This document shows, piece after piece, positions 24,538 through 34,293 of a stretch of 64,000 nt of DNA; the first letter of the stretch is position 1; each line of letters begins with the position of its first letter. The DNA lies in contig NZ_JACIDT010000010.1 in assembly GCF_014196495.1 (NCBI RefSeq), forward strand, positions 112,791-176,790, in the 5' to 3' direction. The translations under genes were made by a program, and so were the position numbers. Below the pieces are notes generated by a model that was given only the letters and a program-made list of their open reading frames with translations, ran no database searches and had not been told where the DNA came from. Source of the DNA: Sphingobium jiangsuense (GTDB taxonomy: Bacteria; Pseudomonadota; Alphaproteobacteria; Sphingomonadales; Sphingomonadaceae).

Positions 24538-27252
24538 TTATTCCCGCGCGTCCGCTCCATTGCCCTCGGGCGCGGTGGCGCCGCTCTCCTCGCCATCCTC
24601 CTCATTGTCCTCGATCTTCGCGGCGGAGACGACATGCTCCTCGTCCGCCACGTTGAACAGGCGCACGCCCGCGCTGCCCCGGCCGATCACGCGCATGCTG
24701 TCGAGGCTCATGCGGATCAGCTTCGCCTGATCGGTGACGAGCATCAGATGATCGTCCTTCTTCGCCGGGAAGCTGGCGACCACCGCGCCGTTGCGGGCGA
24801 TGTTGTCGATATTGGTGATGCCCTGGCCGCCCCGGCCGGTGCGGCGATATTCATAGGCCGAGGACAGCTTGCCATAGCCGTTGGCGCAGACGGTGAGGAT
24901 GAACTGCTCCCGCCCGGCCAGCTCGGCGAAGCGTTCCGCGCTCATCTGCGGCTCGCCTTCCTTCTCGGCCTTCCACGGGGCGTAGCGCAGATAATCCTCG
25001 CGCTCGTCCTGATCGCGCATGCCGCCGCGATGGAGGATGGAGAGCGAGATCACCTCGTCCCCGTCCTTCAGGCTCATGCCGCGCACGCCGGTCGACGAGC
25101 GGCTCTGGAACACGCGGACGTCCTCGCCCTGGAAACGGATCGCCTTGCCCTGGCGGGAGGCGAGCAGCACGTCGTCGCCCTCGGTCAGCAGCGCGACGCC
25201 GACCAGCCGGTCGTCGGCATCCTCGCCCTCGAACTTGATCGCGATCTTGCCGTTGGACGGGATGTTGGCGAACGCATCCATGCTGTTGCGGCGGACATTG
25301 CCCTTCGCCGTCGCGAACATGACGTGCAGGTTCGCCCATTCATTCTCATCCTCCGGCAGCGGCAGCACGGTCTGGATGACCTCGCCCTCGGCCAGCGGCA
25401 GCAGGTTGACCATCGGCCGGCCGCGCGTCGCCGGGCTGCCTTCGGGCAGGCGCCACACCTTCATGCGATAGACCTTGCCAAGCGTCGAGAAGAACAGCAC
25501 CGGCGTGTGGGTGGAGGTGACGAACAGCTCCGTCACCGCATCCTCATCCTTGGTCGCCATGCCTGCGCGGCCCTTGCCGCCGCGCCCCTGCGCGCGGAAG
25601 CTGTCGAGCGGGGTGCGCTTGATATAGCCTTGCATGGTCACGGTGACGACCATGTCCTCGCGCTCGATCAGGTCCTCGTCCTCGATGCCGTCGGCGGCGG
25701 GCGCGATGGTCGAGCGGCGGGGGGTGGAGAATTCCTTCTCGATCGCCTCGAACTCCTCGCGCATCACAGCGTAGAGCTTCGCGCGGTCGGCGAGGATCGC
25801 CAGATATTCGGCGATGCTGGCGGCCAGTTGCGCCAGCTCGTTGCCGATCTCGTCGCGGCCCAGCGCGGTCAGGCGGTGCAGGCGCAGGTCGAGGATCGCG
25901 CGCACCTGCGTTTCCGACATCCTGTAGGTGTCGCCGCTGATCTCGCTCTCGATCGCCTCGACCAGGCGGATATAGGGCGCGATCTCGGCGATCGGCCATT
26001 CGCGGGCGAGCAGTTTTTCGCGGGCCTCGGCCGGGCTGGACGACCCGCGGATGATCCGCACCACCTCATCGAGATTGGTGACGGCGAGGACGAGGCCGAG
26101 CAAGATATGCGCCCGCTCGCGCGCCTTGTTGAGCTCGAACTTGGTGCGGCGGGTGATCACCTCCTCGCGGAAGCGGATGAAGGCGTCGATGATGTCCTTG
26201 AGGTTGAGCAGCTCCGGCCGCCCGCCGCGAATGGCGAGCATGTTGGCGGGGAAGCTCGACTGCGCCGGGGTGTGCCGCCACAGCTGGTTGAGCACCACGT
26301 CCGGCGTCGCGTCGCGCTTCAGGTCGATGACGATGCGCACGCCCTCGCGATTCGATTCGTCGCGAATGTCGCTGACGCCCTCGATCCGCTTGTCCTTGGC
26401 GGCTTCGGCGATCTTCTCGACCAGCCCCGCCTTGCCGACCTGGAACGGGATCTCGGTCAGCACGATGGAGCGGCGGTCGCCGCGCCCTTCCTCTATCTCA
26501 TGGCGCGAGCGCATGATGATGGAGCCGCGTCCGGTCGCATAGGCGCTGCGCGCGCCCGACTGGCCGAGGATCAGCGCGCCGGTCGGGAAATCCGGCCCCG
26601 GCACGATCTCCATCAGTTCCTCAAGGCTCATCACCGGATTGTCGAGCGTCGCGATGCAGGCGCGCAGCACCTCGCCCAGATTGTGCGGCGGCACGTTGGT
26701 CGCCATGCCGACCGCGATGCCGCCCGCGCCGTTGACCAGCAGGTTGGGGAAGCGCGCGGGCAGAACCTGCGGCTCTCGCTCCGACCCGTCATAGTTCGGC
26801 GTGAAGTCGACCGTGTCCTTGTCCAGATCGTCCAGCAGCGCGTTGGCGACCTTGGCGAGGCGCGCCTCGGTATAGCGCATCGCCGCCGGGCTGTCCGGGT
26901 CCATCGAACCGAAATTGCCCTGACCGTCGATCAGCGGCACGCGCATCGACCAGTCCTGCGTCATGCGCGCCAGGGCGTCGTAGATGGAGGAGTCGCCGTG
27001 CGGGTGATATTTACCCATCACGTCGCCGACGATGCGGGCCGACTTGCGATAGGGCTTGCCCGCGACGAAGCCCTGTTCGTGCGCGCCGAACAGGATGCGG
27101 CGGTGGACGGGCTTCAGGCCGTCCCGCACGTCGGGCAGCGCTCGGCTGACGATAACCGACATCGCATAGTCGAGATAGCTCGACTTCATCTCATCGACGA
27201 TGTCGATAGGGCTGATATCGGAAGGTTCGGCGAGCGCTGTCGCGTCGGTCAA
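24538..27252 (-). CDS. gyrA: DNA gyrase subunit A
   Basis: Cleavage and religation subunit of DNA gyrase. The 904-residue protein has the catalytic tyrosine Y127 (AMRYTEARL), the quinolone-resistance region with S88 and D92 (GDSSIYD, the residues equivalent to E. coli S83 and D87 and apparently wild type), and a C-terminal beta-pinwheel including the GyrA box QGRGGKG. Its acidic C-terminal tail is typical. Divergent from the helical-repeat gene at 27556. Confidence 0.98.
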   Translation of the reverse strand: MTDATALAEPSDISPIDIVDEMKSSYLDYAMSVIVSRALPDVRDGLKPVHRRILFGAHEQGFVAGKPYRKSARIVGDVMGKYHPHGDSSIYDALARMTQDWSMRVPLIDGQGNFGSMDPDSPAAMRYTEARLAKVANALLDDLDKDTVDFTPNYDGSEREPQVLPARFPNLLVNGAGGIAVGMATNVPPHNLGEVLRACIATLDNPVMSLEELMEIVPGPDFPTGALILGQSGARSAYATGRGSIIMRSRHEIEEGRGDRRSIVLTEIPFQVGKAGLVEKIAEAAKDKRIEGVSDIRDESNREGVRIVIDLKRDATPDVVLNQLWRHTPAQSSFPANMLAIRGGRPELLNLKDIIDAFIRFREEVITRRTKFELNKARERAHILLGLVLAVTNLDEVVRIIRGSSSPAEAREKLLAREWPIAEIAPYIRLVEAIESEISGDTYRMSETQVRAILDLRLHRLTALGRDEIGNELAQLAASIAEYLAILADRAKLYAVMREEFEAIEKEFSTPRRSTIAPAADGIEDEDLIEREDMVVTVTMQGYIKRTPLDSFRAQGRGGKGRAGMATKDEDAVTELFVTSTHTPVLFFSTLGKVYRMKVWRLPEGSPATRGRPMVNLLPLAEGEVIQTVLPLPEDENEWANLHVMFATAKGNVRRNSMDAFANIPSNGKIAIKFEGEDADDRLVGVALLTEGDDVLLASRQGKAIRFQGEDVRVFQSRSSTGVRGMSLKDGDEVISLSILHRGGMRDQDEREDYLRYAPWKAEKEGEPQMSAERFAELAGREQFILTVCANGYGKLSSAYEYRRTGRGGQGITNIDNIARNGAVVASFPAKKDDHLMLVTDQAKLIRMSLDSMRVIGRGSAGVRLFNVADEEHVVSAAKIEDNEEDGEESGATAPEGNGADARE

Positions 27253-27555
27253 GGCGATTCTCTTTTCGGCTTGTGGTTGGTACTGGTCGGTCGCACGTCC
27301 TAGCCCCTTGGCGCGCGCCTGTCACCCCTTGGAGTCACCCGTCGGGAACCATGGGCGCGACAGATAATTATGGCGGTGCGGGCGATCGCGGGTCGAAAAG
27401 AACGGATCGGCGCTTTCGGCCCGTCATGACATTTGACGAGCGAAGGGGTAATGCCCTACGCCGTTCAACGCTCATTCACGCCTTTCCTGATAGCCGTGTC
27501 CCCCGCGGTCAGGAAAGACCCCCGCCGGCCAGACCGGTTCGATAGGAGATAGGAT
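27253..27555. promoter_or_regulatory. Divergent intergenic region gyrA / helical-repeat gene
   Basis: About 300 bases without a convincing gene. It must contain the gyrA promoter on the minus strand and the promoter of the gene at 27556 on the plus strand; AGGAGAT lies just upstream of the latter's ATG. The only open frame here (27303-27545) has no recognisable similarity and poor codon use. A possible hairpin is formed by CCTGATAGCC...GGTCAGG just before the ribosome-binding site. Confidence 0.5.
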
Positions 27556-28845
27556 ATGCGTTTTGTTTCGCCGGTTGCTCTTGGACTCATGCTCGCCGTC
27601 GGCGGCGCATCGGTCGGAGTGTCCGCTCCGGCTCTCGCGAAGGAAGCGAAGAAGGAAGCTTCCGACGCCCCCAAGCTGAAGCTGTCCAAGGATTTCGTCC
27701 CCGCGATCACCAAAGCGAACGAGGCCGTCGCCAAGAAGGACGTCGAAGGCGCCAAGGCGGCGATGGCGGCCGCCCTTCCGCTCGCCACGACCAATGACGA
27801 CAAATATCAATATTACGCCATCCTCCTCAACCTCAGCATCACCGCCAACGACGCGGCGATGCAGGGCGAGGCGCTGAAGGGCATGCTCGACACCGGGCTT
27901 GTGCCGCAGTTGCAGCAGGGCCAGTTCAACACCGTCGTCGCCAACAACGCGCTCGGCGCGAAGGATTACGACACCGCGATCGCCTATGCCACCAAGGCGC
28001 AGCAACTCGGCTACAAGCCGGATCAGGTGAGCCCGGTGCTCGCGCAGGCGATCTGGGGCAAGGGCGGCAACAACCCGCAGGAAATCTCGCGCGGGCTCGC
28101 CGTGTTCAAGCAGGGCATCGACGCGATGAAGGCTTCCGGGCAGGAGGTCCCCGCCCAATGGTATCAGGTCGGCGTGTCGAAGGCCGCCGCGGTCAACGCG
28201 CCGGAGCTGAAGGACTGGGCCAACATGGCCTATGAATCGGCGCCCACCGGTGAAAATCTGCGTACCGTGCTGCGCGTGTTCCAGCGCGAGAATCCGACGA
28301 TGAGCAATCGCGAGAATCTCGACCTGCTGCGCCTGATGAACGTTTCCGGCGGTCTGGCCGTGAAGCCCGACTATCTCGAATATGCCGAAATGGCGTTCAA
28401 GGGCGGCCTTTACGGCGAGGTGAAGTCGTCGATCGACGCGGGCCGCGCCAAGGGCGTGCTGTCGGCGGCCGACGGCACCGAATATTATTCGGTCGCCACC
28501 CAGCGCATGGCATCGGACAAGGCCTCGCTCGCCTCCGCCGCCGCCGATGCGGCCAAGGCCGCCAACGGCAAGGTCGCCAGCGCCACCGCCGACGCCTATA
28601 TGGGCTATGGCGATTATGCCAAGGCGATCCCGCTGTTCGAAACCGCGCTTCAGAAGGGCGGCATCGACGTGGCCGAGGTCAACACCCGCCTGGGCATCGC
28701 GAAGGCGCTGAGCGGCGACAATGCCGGGGCGCTGGCCGCGTTCGGCAAGGTGACGACCGGCAGCCGCGCGGGCATCGCTCAGGCGTGGTCGAAGTGGGTG
28801 CAGAACAAGTCCCGCGCCACGACTGCGGCCGCGCCCGCGAGCTGA
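27556..28845 (+). CDS. Exported helical-repeat (TPR-like) protein
   Basis: A 429-residue protein with a clear signal peptide (LMLAVGGASVGVSAPALA, cleavage after ALA) and an all-helical mature part with TPR-like pairs such as DYDTAIAYATKAQQLGYKPD and a C-terminal GDYAKAIPLFETALQKGG. It is probably a periplasmic protein-protein interaction scaffold. The next gene is a paralogue in the same orientation; a strong terminator separates them. Function unknown. Confidence 0.78.
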   Translation: MRFVSPVALGLMLAVGGASVGVSAPALAKEAKKEASDAPKLKLSKDFVPAITKANEAVAKKDVEGAKAAMAAALPLATTNDDKYQYYAILLNLSITANDAAMQGEALKGMLDTGLVPQLQQGQFNTVVANNALGAKDYDTAIAYATKAQQLGYKPDQVSPVLAQAIWGKGGNNPQEISRGLAVFKQGIDAMKASGQEVPAQWYQVGVSKAAAVNAPELKDWANMAYESAPTGENLRTVLRVFQRENPTMSNRENLDLLRLMNVSGGLAVKPDYLEYAEMAFKGGLYGEVKSSIDAGRAKGVLSAADGTEYYSVATQRMASDKASLASAAADAAKAANGKVASATADAYMGYGDYAKAIPLFETALQKGGIDVAEVNTRLGIAKALSGDNAGALAAFGKVTTGSRAGIAQAWSKWVQNKSRATTAAAPAS

Positions 28846-28869
28846 GCGACCGGCTGCGACGGATGGAAC

Positions 28870-28900
28870 GGAGGACTCTCTTGGAGAGTCCTCCGTTTTC
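28870..28900 (+). terminator. Rho-independent terminator between the two helical-repeat genes
   Basis: Perfect 11-bp stem (GGAGGACTCTC and GAGAGTCCTCC) with a 3-nt loop followed by GTTTTC, 24 bases after the upstream stop codon. Confidence 0.9.
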
Positions 28901-28958
28901 CCCTAGAATGAAGCTGGAAATTCCGGGATGTGAATCCCGTCGGTGGTGAGGGAATGAA

Positions 28959-30242
28959 ATGAAGAAGATGTGGCGATCGTCCATCGGCGCGGTTGTTCTG
29001 CTGGCCGGGATGATGGCGGCCGGTCAGGCTGCCGCGAAGAAGGAACCGGAAACCGGCCTGCGCGCCGCCGCCGCCTTTCGAGAGACCGTCCAGCGGACCG
29101 AGGCCAGCCTGAAGAGCGGGGACCTGACCGGCGCGGGCGGGCTGATCGCTTCCCTCAATGCGACGACCCCGTTCGAGAAATATCTGAAGGCCGGCCTGTC
29201 GATGGAACTGGCCGTGAAGCGCAACGACGTGGTCGCGCAGCGCAAGGCGATCGCCGAGCTGCTGGAAAGCGGGGCGGTGCCGCAGGCGCAGCTGGGCCAT
29301 CTCAACCATGTCGCGGGTTTTCTTTCCTACCAGACCGGCGCGATCGACAACGCGGTCGTCTACCTCACCCGTGCGCGTGAGCTGGGCGTGACCGATCCGA
29401 AGGCGGCGCTGCTGCTGGTCGAATCCTATGTCCGCCAGCGCAAGATGGATGCCGCCGCGCAACTGCTCGACCAGACCATCGCCGCGCAGAAGCAGGCGGG
29501 GCAGGCGGTTCCGGCGAGCTGGTACGACCGTGCCGGAACGATCGCCGTCGCGCGCAAGGACTGGGCGGCGCTGGCGCGCTACAGCGGCGAGCGGCTGGCC
29601 GCCGGGCCGATTGCCGCGCCGACGTGGCGCACCGCGCTCGCCATCTACATGGAAGGCGCGCGGCCGGACAAGGAGGCGCAGCTCGACCTCTACCGGCTTC
29701 AGGCCGCGACCGGCTCGCTCGCCAGCGAGCGCGACTATCAGGGCTATGCGACGCTTGCCGCCGCGCAGGGCTATGCGGCCGAGGCCAAGAGCGTGCTCGA
29801 CGCGGGCCTCAGCGGCGGGAAATTGCAGAGCAACGATCCGGTCGCCACGCCGCTGCTCAAGACGCTCAAGCCCCGCGCCGTCACCTATCTCGCGGCCATC
29901 AAGGGCCTGCCCGGAAAGGCGGGCAGCGCGGCGAGCGGCGCCAAGGCCGAGCAGGACGGGGACAAGCTGCTGGCGAACAGCCAGTTCGCGGAAGCCGTGC
30001 CCTATTATCGCACCGCGCTGGAAAAGGGCGTGCAGGATCGGGATCGCGCCGCGACCCGCCTCGGCATCGCGCTTGCGCGGTCGGGCGACTTCAACGGCGC
30101 GCGCGCGGCGCTGGCCGAGGTGAAGGGCAATGGCGCCTGGGCGCAGGTCGCGACCTTCTGGGCGGCCTGGGTGGACGCGCGCGCGGGCGCCAACGCCGCC
30201 TCCGCCACGCCGCCCGCCGTGACGCGGACGGCCGCCAACTGA
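28959..30242 (+). CDS. Exported helical-repeat (TPR-like) protein, paralogue
   Basis: A 427-residue protein with a signal peptide (VVLLAGMMAAGQAAA) and the same layout as the upstream gene: matching segments include AVPQAQLGHLNHVAGFLSYQ versus VPQLQQGQFNTVVANNAL, and QKQAGQAVPASWYD versus MKASGQEVPAQWYQ. This indicates tandem duplication and divergence. The C-terminal repeat FAEAVPYYRTALEKG mirrors the partner's last repeat. GAGGGA precedes ATG 28959. Function unknown. Confidence 0.78.
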   Translation: MKKMWRSSIGAVVLLAGMMAAGQAAAKKEPETGLRAAAAFRETVQRTEASLKSGDLTGAGGLIASLNATTPFEKYLKAGLSMELAVKRNDVVAQRKAIAELLESGAVPQAQLGHLNHVAGFLSYQTGAIDNAVVYLTRARELGVTDPKAALLLVESYVRQRKMDAAAQLLDQTIAAQKQAGQAVPASWYDRAGTIAVARKDWAALARYSGERLAAGPIAAPTWRTALAIYMEGARPDKEAQLDLYRLQAATGSLASERDYQGYATLAAAQGYAAEAKSVLDAGLSGGKLQSNDPVATPLLKTLKPRAVTYLAAIKGLPGKAGSAASGAKAEQDGDKLLANSQFAEAVPYYRTALEKGVQDRDRAATRLGIALARSGDFNGARAALAEVKGNGAWAQVATFWAAWVDARAGANAASATPPAVTRTAAN

Positions 30243-30270
30243 TATGAGCGATTGATCGCCGGAAGGATAA

Positions 30271-30302
30271 GGCGGTCGGCCATTGCGCGGCCGCCTTTTT
30301 TC
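30271..30302 (+). terminator. Rho-independent terminator after the second helical-repeat gene
   Basis: GGCGGTCG pairs with CGGCCGCC (8 bp including one G-T pair) across a short loop, followed by six or more T residues. Confidence 0.85.
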
Positions 30303-30331
30303 CCGGCGATATGCCTTGCTATCCCTTCCTG

Positions 30332-30408
30332 GTCACCTCAGCGAAGGCTGGGGGCGCAGGCCAAGTCGCGCTCCGCATCCACAGATGCCAGCCTGCGCTG
30401 GCATGACG
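30332..30408. repeat. Dispersed intergenic palindromic repeat, copy 2
   Basis: Same two-palindrome unit as at 4223 and 60356: CAGCGAAGGCTGGGGGCG, then GATGCCAGCCTGCGCTGGCA about 30 bases on, ending CATGACGA. It lies directly after a terminator and before the convergent Lrp gene. Confidence 0.85.
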
Positions 30409-30457
30409 AAGAGATGAATGGCTGATTTAGGTTGGTTAGCTGCCGCTAGCCCCATTG

Positions 30458-30561
30458 TCATGCTGAGCTTGGTTAGCTGCGCTGGCCTTCGGCTCAGCAT
30501 CCATGAAGCCCCACGAATCTGCGCTCGATCCGGTGAAATGGACCCTGAACCAGGTTCAGGG
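30458..30561. repeat. Further palindromic intergenic sequence
   Basis: Two more palindromes lie between copy 2 of the dispersed repeat and the Lrp gene: ATGCTGAGC paired with GCTCAGCAT about 35 bases apart, and the perfect CCTGAACCAGGTTCAGG at 30544-30560. I see no gene in the 370-base gap from 30243 to 30615; it holds a terminator and these repeats. Confidence 0.6.
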
Positions 30562-30615
30562 GTGACGATGCAGGCGAAGGCCCGCAATTAGCCAAAAACA
30601 GTCGATCCCCCGCAA

Positions 30616-31086
30616 TCACCGCACCGGAACCCCCGGCTCGTTTTTCGAGGTGCGGATGGTGAGTGAGGTCTTGACGCTCTCCACATTCGGGGCCGAGGTC
30701 AGGTGCGTCGTCAGGAAGGTCTGGAAGCTTTGCAGGTCGCGCGCCACCACCTTCAGGATGAAATCGATCTCGCCGTTAAGCATATGGCATTCGCGCACTT
30801 CGGGCAGGGTGGCGACATGATCCTCGAAGGTCTTGAGGTCGTGCTCGGCCTGGCTCTTCAGGCTGACCATCGCGAAGACGGTGATCGTATAGCCCAGCGC
30901 CGGGCCGTTGAGCGCCGCGTGATAGGCCGAGATCAGCCCCTGATCCTCCAGCGCGCGCACCCGCCGCAGGCAGGGCGGCGCGGTCAGGCCGACCCTGCGG
31001 GCAAGCTCGACATTGCTCATGCGGCCATCTTCCTGCAACAGTGCCAATATGGCACGGTCGATGTCGTCAAGCGCTGACAGGCTCAT
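30616..31086 (-). CDS. Lrp/AsnC family transcriptional regulator
   Basis: A 156-residue regulator with an N-terminal winged helix-turn-helix (LDDIDRAILALLQEDGRMSNVELARRVGLT, HTH about residues 20-45) and a C-terminal RAM/AsnC ligand-binding domain (CHMLNGEIDFILKVVARDL). It probably responds to an amino acid. It is divergent from the sensor-kinase-like gene at 31275; the AT-rich gap of about 190 bases holds the promoters. Target genes cannot be deduced. Confidence 0.93.
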   Translation of the reverse strand: MSLSALDDIDRAILALLQEDGRMSNVELARRVGLTAPPCLRRVRALEDQGLISAYHAALNGPALGYTITVFAMVSLKSQAEHDLKTFEDHVATLPEVRECHMLNGEIDFILKVVARDLQSFQTFLTTHLTSAPNVESVKTSLTIRTSKNEPGVPVR

Positions 31087-31274
31087 ACGGAAACAATATC
31101 CTTTCGCGAAATATGCTAAGCTTATAATAATATTTCAAAACTTTGCAAGCGTCCCACATTGCTACGTTTACCATCATTTCCGCCCTTTCGGCCCTTTTCC
31201 TGAGGTGCGGGAAGACCTAAGCTCTCGCCGGTCCCGATGATGATTCATCCCGATATCTTGCTGGAGTTGGCTGG

Positions 31275-33092
31275 TTGCGCTTTAACGATCTGACGCAGAC
31301 CATATTGGCCGTCGAGGAACGGACAGGTCTTGCCGCCACGACGCTGTGGCGGCAGTGCGTCGATATGCTCGCCCAATATGACCAGCCGGGCCGGGCGCTG
31401 CTGCCGCAGGAGGACCGCGTCGCGCTGGTCGCAAGGCTCAACGACCTGCGCGGGGAATTGAGCGAGGCGCAGCGGATCGCCAGCGTCGTCGAGCTCGGTA
31501 CCCGGCTGCGCTCCCCCGCGCTCGTCGAATTCTTCGCCAGCGACCGCCCCGCCGTCTGCGCCGCCGCCATGGCGCGCGCCTGCCTGCCCGACGCGGTGTG
31601 GCCGGTGCTGCTGTCCCGCCTCGGCCCGACCGCGCGCGGCGTCCTGCGCGGGCGCCGCGACATAGGCGAACGCACCCGCCTCGCGCTGGAAAGCTTCGGG
31701 TCGACCGATCTGGTTCTGGGCACCCGCCCGTCGCTGGTTTCCAACGATCTGGGCGAGGCGGTCGTCACCGATGTCGCCGCGCAGGCGGCGGAACAGGATG
31801 GCGCCGACGAAGCGATATTGGTGCTGGAAGAGGGCGTCGGCCCCGTCGAGCTGCCCGCCGGATCCGATGGCGGCCCCGACGCTGCCATGGCGGGCGCGGA
31901 CGAGCGCAACCAGATCCGCCTGCTGGTCGAGAGGATCGAGCGCTTCACCAGCGCCGCGCGCGAACGCAACCGCATGGCCGCGAGCGAGGAGGCGGTAGAG
32001 GCGCTGGCCGCCTCCGCATTCCAGCCGCTGGATCATTTCCCGTTCGAAACCGATGCGGAAGGCACGCTGATTTGGGTCGGCGAGGCCAGCCGGACCGCGC
32101 TGGTCGGCCTGTCCATCGCGCAGCCCGCCACGCCGGGGGATACCGGGCCGGACGGGCATGTCGCGGGCGCCTTCGCCCGGCGCAGCAGCTTCCAGCACGG
32201 CCGCCTGTTCATCGGCGAGGGGCTGTACAGCGGCGAATGGCGGCTGTCGGCGGTTCCCTTTTTCGATCCGGCGACAGGGCGCTTCCAGGGCTATCGCGGG
32301 CAGGCGCGCCGCCCGCTGGTGCATGAGGTGCCGCATCAGGTGCGCTCTTCGGTCAGGGAGGCTACCCGCCAGCCCTCGCTCGATTCCATGCGGCAGGTCA
32401 TTCACGAGTTGCGCACCCCGCTCAACGCGATCCTCGGCTTCGCGGAGATCATCGAGCAGCAGCTTTTCGGCCCCGCCGGCGTCCATTATCGCGAAATGGC
32501 GGGCAATATCCTGTCCGATGCGCGGCGCCTGATGGCGGCGTTCGACGATATCGACCTCGCCGCCCGCTCCGCCGCCTCGCTGGAGGAGGAGCCGGCCTCG
32601 CGCGCCCATGCCGATGCGGTCGATATGGAAGCGCTGATGGAGAAGGTCGCGTCGCTCTACGAAGAGCAGGGCGATCCCCCGGCCGCGCCGGTGCGCGTCA
32701 CCGCGTCCGCCAACATCCCGCCCGCGCTGATCGAGCCGGTGCAGGGGGAGAGGATGATCCAGCATCTCGTCCGCACGCTCGTCTCGATCGCGGGCGAGGG
32801 CGAGCAGGTGAAGGGTGCCGTCTGGTTCCAGCCCGAAGGCCATAACGGCAAGCTGGTGATCGGCTTCGATCGCCCCGCGCGCCTCGCCGGGCTGGAGGAG
32901 CAGGATATTCTCGATCCCGGCTATGGCGCCGATGGGGACTGGCCCGACGGCCCGCTGCTGGGGCTGGGCTTTTCGATCCGCCTGGTGCGCAGCCTCGCGC
33001 AGGGGCAGGGCGGGGCGCTACGCATCGAGAATGAACGCATCCTGCTGGAGCTGCCGGTGGCCGACCGGGGCGTCGATCACGAAGCAGGGTGA
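31275..33092 (+). CDS. Sensor histidine kinase-like protein with poorly conserved ATPase domain
   Basis: A 605-residue soluble protein. The H-box is clear (MRQVIHELRTPLNAILGFAE, phosphoacceptor H377), preceded by a PAS-like region around residues 255-350 (FPFETDAEGTLIWVGEASRT). The C-terminal HATPase domain is recognisable only by a G2-like GLGFSIRLVRSLAQGQGG; the N-box lacks its usual asparagine and no DxGxG G1 box is visible. No transmembrane helices, so the signal is cytoplasmic. No response regulator is adjacent. The start is TTG 31275 with GGAG 8 bases upstream; no ATG is in frame before it. Confidence 0.82.
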   Translation: MRFNDLTQTILAVEERTGLAATTLWRQCVDMLAQYDQPGRALLPQEDRVALVARLNDLRGELSEAQRIASVVELGTRLRSPALVEFFASDRPAVCAAAMARACLPDAVWPVLLSRLGPTARGVLRGRRDIGERTRLALESFGSTDLVLGTRPSLVSNDLGEAVVTDVAAQAAEQDGADEAILVLEEGVGPVELPAGSDGGPDAAMAGADERNQIRLLVERIERFTSAARERNRMAASEEAVEALAASAFQPLDHFPFETDAEGTLIWVGEASRTALVGLSIAQPATPGDTGPDGHVAGAFARRSSFQHGRLFIGEGLYSGEWRLSAVPFFDPATGRFQGYRGQARRPLVHEVPHQVRSSVREATRQPSLDSMRQVIHELRTPLNAILGFAEIIEQQLFGPAGVHYREMAGNILSDARRLMAAFDDIDLAARSAASLEEEPASRAHADAVDMEALMEKVASLYEEQGDPPAAPVRVTASANIPPALIEPVQGERMIQHLVRTLVSIAGEGEQVKGAVWFQPEGHNGKLVIGFDRPARLAGLEEQDILDPGYGADGDWPDGPLLGLGFSIRLVRSLAQGQGGALRIENERILLELPVADRGVDHEAG

Positions 33093-33175
33093 TTGGGCGG
33101 ATGATCGCGCCGGGTGATTGGGCCGGGGCGCGGGAATAAAAGCATATCGCAACCTTTCTGCTATAAGGCCGCGAT

Positions 33176-34198
33176 ATGACCGCACCGCCATCCAGCCGGG
33201 AAACCCTTCTCGCGCCGCCATCTCCCGGCGATTTCATCGACCTGCCGGAAAGCTTCGGCACCCGCTTCATGCTGGTGGTCGACACCGAGGAAGAGTTCGA
33301 CTGGGACGCCCCCTTCGACCGGGAAAGCCGCGCGGTCACGATCACCGATGCGATGGAGCGCGGGCAGGCGTATTTCGCCGCCGCCGGGGTGCGCCCGCTC
33401 TATGTGACCGATTATCCGGTGATCGACGATCCCGTCGCCGGGCCGATGCTGGCGCGCTGGGTCGCGCAGGGGCAGGCCGACGTCGGCGCCCATTGCCACC
33501 CGTGGGTCAACCCGCCCCATGTCGAGGAAGTGAATGCATTCAACAGCTTCGCGGGCAATCTTCCCGAAGCGTTGGAGCGGGCCAAGATCGCCGCGCTGCG
33601 CGACCGGCTGACCGAGGTGATCGGCAAGCCGCCGCTGGCGTTCCGCGCGGGGCGCTATGGCGTGGGGCCGAACAGCGGCGCGATCCTGCGCGACCTGGGC
33701 TTTCGCGTCGACAGCTCGATCCGCGGCCGCTTCGATTATGCCGCCCAGCATGGCCCGGATTTCGGCGGCCTGCCGCTGCTCCCCTATCGTGCCGGACCGG
33801 ACGGAGGCTTGATCGAACTGCCGCTTTCCACCGCCTTTGTCGGGGGATTGCATGCTCTGGGCGATCGCCTGCCGGGCGTCGCGAGGGGCAGGGGGCTGGC
33901 GGCGGGCCTGCTGGCGCGAGCGGGCCTGCTGCAGCGCGTCCCGCTGACGCCGGAGGGCATCGACGCGCGCGACGCCGGGCGGGCGATCGACCGGCTGCTG
34001 GCCGACGGGTTGCGCCTGCTGATGTTCAGCTTCCACTCCCCCACGCTCGCGCCCGGCCACACCCCCTATGTGCGCACGCAGGCCGATCTCGACGCCTTTT
34101 ACGGCTGGTGGGACAGAATATTCTCCCACCTCGCCCATCGCGGTGTCATGCCTGCGGGGCTGGAGGATGTGCTGGCTGCTGCGGATGGGGCGGGCTGA
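33176..34198 (+). CDS. WalW-type polysaccharide deacetylase family protein
   Basis: A 340-residue protein of the NodB/polysaccharide deacetylase superfamily. The N-terminal acidic motif VVDTEEEFDW, the histidine motif GAHCHPW, and FRAGRYGVG with a downstream VDSSIRG segment match the forms annotated WalW or XrtA-type deacetylase. A C-terminal MFSFHSPTLAPGHTPYV supplies a further conserved histidine. Probably acts on an N-acetylated polysaccharide or cell-surface glycan. It ends 10 bases before the left attachment repeat of the island, so it is the last chromosomal gene on this side. Confidence 0.85.
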   Translation: MTAPPSSRETLLAPPSPGDFIDLPESFGTRFMLVVDTEEEFDWDAPFDRESRAVTITDAMERGQAYFAAAGVRPLYVTDYPVIDDPVAGPMLARWVAQGQADVGAHCHPWVNPPHVEEVNAFNSFAGNLPEALERAKIAALRDRLTEVIGKPPLAFRAGRYGVGPNSGAILRDLGFRVDSSIRGRFDYAAQHGPDFGGLPLLPYRAGPDGGLIELPLSTAFVGGLHALGDRLPGVARGRGLAAGLLARAGLLQRVPLTPEGIDARDAGRAIDRLLADGLRLLMFSFHSPTLAPGHTPYVRTQADLDAFYGWWDRIFSHLAHRGVMPAGLEDVLAAADGAG

Positions 34199-34207
34199 CT
34201 GGCGGAT

Positions 34208-34253
<46 letters not shown>

Positions 34254-34293
34254 GGAGTTGGCCATCTACCATATTTTCGTTGTATTGCATAGG

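Noticed and set aside
24634..27303. 889-codon open frame opposite gyrA
   Set aside because: Antisense shadow of gyrA with no domain.
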